From Alteromonas macleodii ATCC 27126 (lineage in GTDB: Bacteria; Pseudomonadota; Gammaproteobacteria; Enterobacterales; Alteromonadaceae): a DNA stretch of 64,000 nucleotides. The notes beneath the pieces were generated by a model. That model did no database searches. It had not been told where the DNA came from and saw nothing but the letters and a program-made list of their open reading frames with translations. This document shows, piece by piece, positions 58,636-64,000 of this stretch (positions within the stretch are counted from its first letter, which is position 1; the number at the start of each line of letters is the position of its first letter). The position numbers and the translations under genes are program-made. The stretch spans positions 2,790,001-2,854,000 of the forward strand of contig NC_018632.1 of the NCBI RefSeq assembly GCF_000172635.2, given 5' to 3'.

Positions 58636-61600
58636 GTGAAGCAACAATTTTATCTAGGTCAATGGCAAGTCGATGTAACCAGCAATACTCTATCTCTCGG
58701 CAAGCTTAAGAGGACTATAGAGCCGAAAACCATGGATGTTCTGCTGCTGTTGTGTCAGCAAAAAGGAGAAGTAGTATCCTCTGACGAGATCGTTGCTCAG
58801 TGCTGGCCTAGATCTGTGGTTGGAGACAACCCTGTACACAAAGCTATTACCAATTTGCGACGTGCATTAGGAGATAAAGCTTCAGCACCTGAATATATTG
58901 AAACTATCAGGAAACGAGGATACCGGATTGTTGCTGAGGTTCATTTTATAGGTGATGAGCAGGCACGAGCTTCTGAAACTAAATGGCGAGATGCTTCGCC
59001 GTATGTTGGACTGAATGCATTTTCTGCCAACGAAAGCCAAGTCTACTTTGGCAGAGATGCACTAATCCGTGATTTAGTTTCTCGCAGTTCAGAACTTTTC
59101 AATCGTAAACGACCTCTTTTGATGGTGCTTGGCCCAAGTGGTTCTGGCAAAAGTTCGCTGATCCATGCCGGATTTTTACCTAGGTTACTCGAAAAACAAG
59201 GAGTAAATGGGTTGCATGCACATGATTACTTGAGCGTTGACCTTGCCGATATAAACCCTAACGGCAATCCATTTGCAATCATAGATGAGATAGCGGCTCA
59301 CATGTTGGATTGGGGAAATGACGAAAAAGCGGTTTTTGAAGGTTATAGTGCATCGCTTCTTGCCGACAAACTGCTTACTTCTCCGCAATCAATTGTTGAT
59401 ATTGTTGAGCGTTATTGCGAAGAGCACGAGCATCATACAAAAAGCTCCTACTCTTTTTACGCAATCATTTTAGACCGATTAGAAGTTTTCCTCGCCGACA
59501 CGAAAATAGAGCACAAAGACAAGCAGGCTGTATTCACACTTTTAGAGACACTAAGTCAAAGCAACCTTTTTCTTGTCGTTTTAATTAGCAGAAACGACTT
59601 CTACCCGCTTATTTCTAATTTCGAAGTATTGATGAAAAATAAGTCTCGGGGAGCGCATGTAGATATAGCGCCACCTTCGTTAAGTGAGCTTGGTCAAATA
59701 ATCAAGCTTCCCGCTCTGGCAGCAGAATTGCAATGGGAGCGCGACGGGACAACAAACGCCACTCTCGACGATGTTATTCTTTCTGATGCAAGCCTAGAGC
59801 CCAATTGCCTTCCACTTCTTCAGTACACGCTCCAAGAGCTTTACTTACAACGCGACGGTAACTTACTTAAACGGAATACCTACTACGCGCTAGGAAAAAT
59901 CGATGGAGCCATCGGCCACAAAGCCGAATCAACCTACTCCCAAATGCCTGCATCAGTGCAAAATGCGTTAAACACAGTACTTCCTCTTATTGTTAACTTG
60001 CCTGGAATGGGCAATACGATGACAAGTAAAACAGCCAGTTGGGATGAGCTAAAAGGCGATGATGAGCGTCGGTTCGTCGAGCTCATGGTAGAACAGCGCC
60101 TTTTCGTTTCATTTTTAAATCAAGGGCAAGCCAGCTTCAAAGTTGCTCACGAGGCAGTGTTAAGAAAATGGGAGCGGGTTCAGCAATGGATAGCACAGCA
60201 CCAAAATACACTTTCAATTAAGGCAGCCCTTTATGAACAGGCAAAAACATGGGCAGAGAATGACAAAGATGACGCGTATCTTCTTCAATCAGGAAAGCCG
60301 CTTCTAGATGCCTCGACACTTCTTGATGCAAAATACATCCGACTATCGAATGAAGAGCGGGAGCTTATTCATCAAAGTCAGCGTAAATTCAGAAGGAAAA
60401 GCCTCTTTAAAGCGTTTACTGCCGCACTGTTGGCCGCACTATCTGTTATTTCCTTTGCGGCTATGCTGCACAGTAACCATTCTCAAGCTTTAGCTGAACG
60501 AAAGCGATTGGAAGCCGAAAATCTGATGGGGTTTATGATTGGCGATTTTGCCGATAAGCTTCGAAGCGTAAAACGAATGGATTTGCTAGAAGGTATTAGT
60601 GAACAGGCGCTTAAATACGTCACCCAAGCCCAAGAAATTCAAACGGGATGGATTGGATCGTCAACGCCGAAGCCTAGTTTTGAACTTCGCTTCCAACATG
60701 CTCTGTCTTTGCAAGCAATGGCTGAAGTGCGATTTTATCGCGATGATGCCGATACTGCCCAGCAATTGTATAAAGAAGCCGATAAGCGATTGGGCGCATT
60801 ACTTGAGGAGCAGCCCGACAACTTCAAACTATTATTAGCGGCAGGCGCTAATGCATTCTGGTTGGGAGACATTGAATTAAGAAACTACAATTTTGCGCTG
60901 GCAGATGAGCAGTTTAATCGTTATTTGCGCTTTAGCGAGGAGATGCTGAAGGTATCCCCCAACAATTCGGATGCTTTGCTAGAGCTGAGTTATGCAACTA
61001 ACTCGATTGGTAGTGTCGCGTTTCGTCGACAAGATTTTGACAAAGCTCTTTCGTTCTTCGAATCATCTCTGGCTTATAAGCAAAAACTTTTTGAAAAATC
61101 AGAGTCACCTATTATTACCGCAACCGCAGTTGCAGATACTTATTCTTGGATCGCGTCTACACACATTCACAAGGGCCGTATTAACGAAGCACAATTAACC
61201 TTTGCGAAAGCAGAAGCTATTTTAGAGAAAAGTCTATCTACCTACTCAGGGAATGCAGAGATAATCGAAACACTTAGTTTGATTAAAATGAATGCCGCAA
61301 AGAGTAGCCAATTTACTGAAGACCTTAATACTTCCATTGAACTTTTAAATGATGCTAAAAAATTGTTGATTCAATTACTTGAGCAGGACCCTGCAAACAG
61401 TTCATGGCAGTCGTACTATAAACATGCCAGGGCGTTACTGGACTACCACAGATCACTAAACCCAATCTCTGCATTACACAATCAAAATGTAAAACAAGAT
61501 ATCACTATTGATGAACTGTTAAGAGATGGAGCACGCCTCTCTTCGAAGATTTACGCAGTCCTCTCTTACCAATATCGTCAGGAATGGCAAATCAGTAGAA

Positions 61601-61986
61601 ATTTGCTAGCTCAAATAAATATAGAGCACGCCATTGAAGAGAATTTAAATAAGAATATTAAGGCAGAATTCATAAATGTTAGGGAATTAGAAAACTATGT
61701 CCTATACCAAATCGCGAGTATTCGCCAAACGCTCAACGATGAGGGAAAAAATATAGATATAGTTCAAAAGGAATGTGAAACACTGTTTTCTCTTACAAAC
61801 TCGGTAGTCAACACAAGTAAACACCCTTTATTCTTACAAGCCCATGTATTCGCGGGATACTGTTTAAATAAACAAACAGTAGTAGCCAAAGTACGAAGGC
61901 AACTCGCTCTTATGAAAGTACCGATGCCACTTTATTTTACCAACATCAATAAGGATTTGAACAATGACAACACCACCGAACTATAA
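58636..61986 (+). CDS. Winged-helix/nSTAND NTPase/TPR membrane regulator (CadC-like)
   Basis: Large predicted membrane-bound transcription regulator of 1116 residues. Domains in order: OmpR/CadC-type winged helix (about 1-105, with EPKTMDVLLLLCQQKGEVV and IETIRKRGYRIV), nSTAND P-loop NTPase (about 120-480: Walker A GPSGSGKSS near 166, Walker B AIILDRLEVFL near 276), a transmembrane helix (about 592-611), and a periplasmic TPR-rich region (about 640-1090). GTG 58636 follows AGGG; the frame is open 67 codons upstream but that part is AT-rich and not protein-like. It is divergent from hvfA and overlaps the next gene by 23 bases. Confidence 0.83.
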   Translation: MKQQFYLGQWQVDVTSNTLSLGKLKRTIEPKTMDVLLLLCQQKGEVVSSDEIVAQCWPRSVVGDNPVHKAITNLRRALGDKASAPEYIETIRKRGYRIVAEVHFIGDEQARASETKWRDASPYVGLNAFSANESQVYFGRDALIRDLVSRSSELFNRKRPLLMVLGPSGSGKSSLIHAGFLPRLLEKQGVNGLHAHDYLSVDLADINPNGNPFAIIDEIAAHMLDWGNDEKAVFEGYSASLLADKLLTSPQSIVDIVERYCEEHEHHTKSSYSFYAIILDRLEVFLADTKIEHKDKQAVFTLLETLSQSNLFLVVLISRNDFYPLISNFEVLMKNKSRGAHVDIAPPSLSELGQIIKLPALAAELQWERDGTTNATLDDVILSDASLEPNCLPLLQYTLQELYLQRDGNLLKRNTYYALGKIDGAIGHKAESTYSQMPASVQNALNTVLPLIVNLPGMGNTMTSKTASWDELKGDDERRFVELMVEQRLFVSFLNQGQASFKVAHEAVLRKWERVQQWIAQHQNTLSIKAALYEQAKTWAENDKDDAYLLQSGKPLLDASTLLDAKYIRLSNEERELIHQSQRKFRRKSLFKAFTAALLAALSVISFAAMLHSNHSQALAERKRLEAENLMGFMIGDFADKLRSVKRMDLLEGISEQALKYVTQAQEIQTGWIGSSTPKPSFELRFQHALSLQAMAEVRFYRDDADTAQQLYKEADKRLGALLEEQPDNFKLLLAAGANAFWLGDIELRNYNFALADEQFNRYLRFSEEMLKVSPNNSDALLELSYATNSIGSVAFRRQDFDKALSFFESSLAYKQKLFEKSESPIITATAVADTYSWIASTHIHKGRINEAQLTFAKAEAILEKSLSTYSGNAEIIETLSLIKMNAAKSSQFTEDLNTSIELLNDAKKLLIQLLEQDPANSSWQSYYKHARALLDYHRSLNPISALHNQNVKQDITIDELLRDGARLSSKIYAVLSYQYRQEWQISRNLLAQINIEHAIEENLNKNIKAEFINVRELENYVLYQIASIRQTLNDEGKNIDIVQKECETLFSLTNSVVNTSKHPLFLQAHVFAGYCLNKQTVVAKVRRQLALMKVPMPLYFTNINKDLNNDNTTEL

Positions 61987-62302
61987 CTACAGCGTTTCCG
62001 TTGACGCAGAAGGAGTTTTTACCATTATACCGGAGGGCGGTGCTCCAGAGTCGCCCATTACCGTTACTGTGCCGAATACAACTATAACTTATACTCTTAC
62101 CTCAGATACCCCAGCTGCCATGGTGTTTTTAGCCCCCGAAATAACGAATGATCCTGAAGGGGATTTAACTTGGGAAATTAAGGATTCGGGTAGGTGCATT
62201 GTTATTACTGATTCAGACGCTGACGAAGAAAACGCGATTTGCGTAAAACTAGTTACCGGATTTATTAGCCCAGACCCTCAAGTAAAAAACGAGCCTGTTT
62301 AA
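61964..62302 (+). CDS. DP-EP family-like small protein
   Basis: A 112-residue acidic, beta-rich protein without signal peptide. It begins TTPPNYNYSVSVDAEGVFTI, has VTVPNTTITYTL, and ends SPDPQVKNEPV, the pattern that suggests the DP-EP (DUF1888) family of marine gammaproteobacteria; function unknown. It starts 23 bases inside the regulator gene in another frame, implying translational coupling and a linked role. Confidence 0.65.
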   Translation: MTTPPNYNYSVSVDAEGVFTIIPEGGAPESPITVTVPNTTITYTLTSDTPAAMVFLAPEITNDPEGDLTWEIKDSGRCIVITDSDADEENAICVKLVTGFISPDPQVKNEPV

Positions 62303-62947
62303 ATAGGTAGATTCTGGGGTACCTATCAAAGTGATTTTTACTCCACAAGATATGACGTCTAGGTATTTTTTTCGGCGCGCTTATCTTTATCTGAAAAAGC
62401 ACGTAGCAAGTACATTTTCACGAACAGCTCGTGCTTGCTACTATCGTTCAGACTCTCCCTCTCACGCACTAACTAAACGCTCAACATCAACTTCATGCCT
62501 AAAAATGAGTGTTTTTTCTGATAGGCTTTTAGTCCTGAATACTTGCGACATGTAATAACTTAGCTGCATTCATATTTAAGCTTTGAGCACACCATCCGCA
62601 TCAAAAAACCATTGGCTTTACCTATCGCGCTTGAGCTTGATAGCCGTTTGATTCAGAGCTGAAATAGACAAATTCAAACCTTAAAGCTATGAGAAGCCTC
62701 TAACAACCAGTGGCAACGCAACAAGTCCAAATGATTTTAAATTCGTGAGTATCTTAGTTTAATCGATGCTAACTGAGGCTGGAATACTGCGTTATGCATC
62801 ATGGGCTCGGCATTGAACTATTAATAATCAACACTCACGTTTTTATGCAATTTGTGTTTTAACAGTCGATTGTAAATATCCTAGCTCACCAGCCTCTGCC
62901 TAGAGCAACGCGTTTTTTATATTAGTAACTAGCACCATCACTTAAAT
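62303..62947. other. Gene-poor region after the regulator cluster
   Basis: About 645 bases with no supported gene. A nested hairpin occurs at 62403-62441 (listed). A 74-codon + frame (62331..62555) has no protein-like features. The rest is AT-rich, without tRNA-like or recombination-site structures that I can recognise. Confidence 0.5.
62403..62441. repeat. Nested inverted repeat
   Basis: GTAGCAAG (62403-62410) pairs with CTTGCTAC (62434-62441). Inside, CACGA pairs with TCGTG around ACAGC. It could be a terminator of the regulator/DP-EP transcript, but no T-run follows. Confidence 0.5.
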
Positions 62948-63916
62948 CTAGAGGAAGCATATTTGGTCCCTTCCACGAGATTTGGCTTGATACAAAAGCG
63001 TATCGGCCGCCTGCAATAGCGATGTTATGTTCTCATAGCGTTGATTTTCATTCGTTGCCACCCCCATACTAACAGTGAGCTTTTTATTCGATGCCAGTAC
63101 GAAGTGCCTGGCGCTCAGCTGGGCAAGGTGACGCTTTATTCGTATAGCCAATAATTGGGCGGTTTGTGAAGCGCAATTGGGTAAAATAATCGCAAACTCT
63201 TCTCCACCATAACGTGCCGCCAGGGTGTCACGGTTAGGCATACTTAAACTCAGAAGTTCACCAATACGTTTCAAACAACGATCTCCAGCTATATGACCAT
63301 ACTCGTCATTAAAAGCTTTAAAGTGGTCTATGTCGATTAAAATGACACTTAACGGTGACCCCTCGCTACTGCATTTAGTCCATTGGCTACTTAAGTAGTC
63401 CGAGAATTTGTGACGATTCGCCAATCCTGTTAAAAAGTCAGTTTCTGCCTTTCTTTTCAATGCAGCGTACTCGGCTTTATGGAGCGTCAGGTCACGTAGA
63501 ATGCAGAAGAATAACGAGTTACTAGACGATAGCTCTTCTGGCAACGATGAAACTGAGATTTCTACACTAATATCTCGGTGCGACTGACTTCTTTGCGTAA
63601 GAGAAACTTCGAAGGGTGGCGTTTCTAGAGCATTCTGCGCAGCGTTATCTAAACACTGAATGACATGGCTTTGTATTTGACCCGTTTCATCATTTATGAA
63701 ATTAAGTAAATTTTCACTTAAAAGTTCATCACGAGACAAGCCCAAGAGTGAAGAGGCATTGGTATTAACCATTTCCATTGTGCCATTGCTATCTACAACG
63801 ACTATTGCCTCATTGATAAAATTTATCATTCTTGCAAGAGAACTGTCTTTGTAGAAATTGAACAGTTCAAGGTGGGATGTTGTCGATTTGTTTTTACTTA
63901 ACATTGATGTACGCAT
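62948..63916 (-). CDS. PAS-GGDEF diguanylate cyclase
   Basis: Probable cytoplasmic enzyme making cyclic di-GMP. The 322-residue protein has a PAS-type sensor (about residues 25-140: VVVDSNGTMEMVNTNASSLLG) and a GGDEF domain (about 155-322) with DFLTGLANRHKF, LIDIDHFKAFND and the active GGEEF in ARYGGEEFAII. The inhibitory RxxD site before GGEEF is not present in usual form (P-N-R-D-T). No membrane segment is visible, so it probably senses a cytoplasmic signal. Confidence 0.9.
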   Translation of the reverse strand: MRTSMLSKNKSTTSHLELFNFYKDSSLARMINFINEAIVVVDSNGTMEMVNTNASSLLGLSRDELLSENLLNFINDETGQIQSHVIQCLDNAAQNALETPPFEVSLTQRSQSHRDISVEISVSSLPEELSSSNSLFFCILRDLTLHKAEYAALKRKAETDFLTGLANRHKFSDYLSSQWTKCSSEGSPLSVILIDIDHFKAFNDEYGHIAGDRCLKRIGELLSLSMPNRDTLAARYGGEEFAIILPNCASQTAQLLAIRIKRHLAQLSARHFVLASNKKLTVSMGVATNENQRYENITSLLQAADTLLYQAKSRGRDQICFL

Positions 63917-64000
63917 TCCAATATTCCGCTCTATAGGCCCTGAATTGCATACAAGATTACGTTGATATTATTAAACGTACCTTCCGAACACCTTCCTCTT

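Noticed and set aside
62331..62555. 74-codon + frame after the DP-EP-like gene
   Set aside because: Composition is not protein-like (many Ser, Thr and Arg with no ordered pattern) and there is no ribosome site.

Overview
The window looks like a chromosomal segment of a marine gammaproteobacterium, most likely Alteromonas or a close relative. The reasons are protein-level resemblance throughout, a GC content in the mid-40s, gammaproteobacterial gene orders (rnd-fadD-slp-tsaB-yoaA; hisGDCBHAFI; apt-dnaX-ybaB...recR-htpG-adk), and proteins with a C-terminal V-x-A-P-[AS]-T sorting-like tail of a kind I associate with Alteromonadales. I see no rRNA, tRNA, CRISPR array, insertion sequence, integrase or prophage; this is mostly core genome with a few accessory islands.

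Layout. 0-2.7 kb: nhaB-dsbB-GNAT operon (+). 2.7-8.3 kb: minus-strand genes ycgL-mltB-ycgM-ycgN, rnd and fadD. 8.4-13.5 kb: minus-strand alpha/beta hydrolase, Slp lipoprotein, a small unknown protein, tsaB and the DinG-family helicase yoaA. 13.7-26.2 kb: a looser region with small periplasmic proteins, a CDF metal transporter, a Rieske oxygenase and GFA protein, a four-EF-hand protein, a cytoplasmic GH13 enzyme, a TauE/SafE permease, DUF2244 and DUF6482 proteins, a SYLF lipoprotein, a surface/secreted protein with the V-S-A-P tail, a B3-like metallo-beta-lactamase-fold enzyme and an orphan ParA. 26.4-33.8 kb: the complete histidine operon, preceded by a five-histidine leader peptide and a recognisable attenuator. 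34-44 kb: a lectin-domain protein with the same tail type, an esterase, a formate/nitrite-type channel, a large M16 protease, a signal peptidase I and a TonB-dependent receptor with two perfect inverted repeats in front of it. 44-56.2 kb: MAPEG protein, adk, htpG, recR, then an inserted block (two unknown proteins and a Fur-box-preceded ferredoxin-NADP reductase), then ybaB, dnaX and apt. 56.3-62.3 kb: an Hvf/bufferin-type RiPP operon (HvfA-like precursor with eight EGKCG motifs, DUF692 HvfB, DUF2063 HvfC), divergent from a large winged-helix/nSTAND/TPR membrane regulator that overlaps a small DP-EP-like gene. 63-63.9 kb: a PAS-GGEEF diguanylate cyclase.

The most interesting unit is the 56.3-62.3 kb cluster. 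HvfB/HvfC-type enzymes modify cysteines in EGKCG motifs of HvfA-type peptides to give copper-binding groups, so this operon probably makes an exported copper-sequestering peptide. The divergent wHTH-nSTAND-TM-TPR protein is a candidate regulator, which I infer from position only. Other points worth checking are the his attenuator, the Fur-box insertion that splits ybaB from recR, an unusually long dnaX linker carrying an 18-bp tandem repeat, and an unlisted 40-codon membrane-protein gene immediately upstream of apt.
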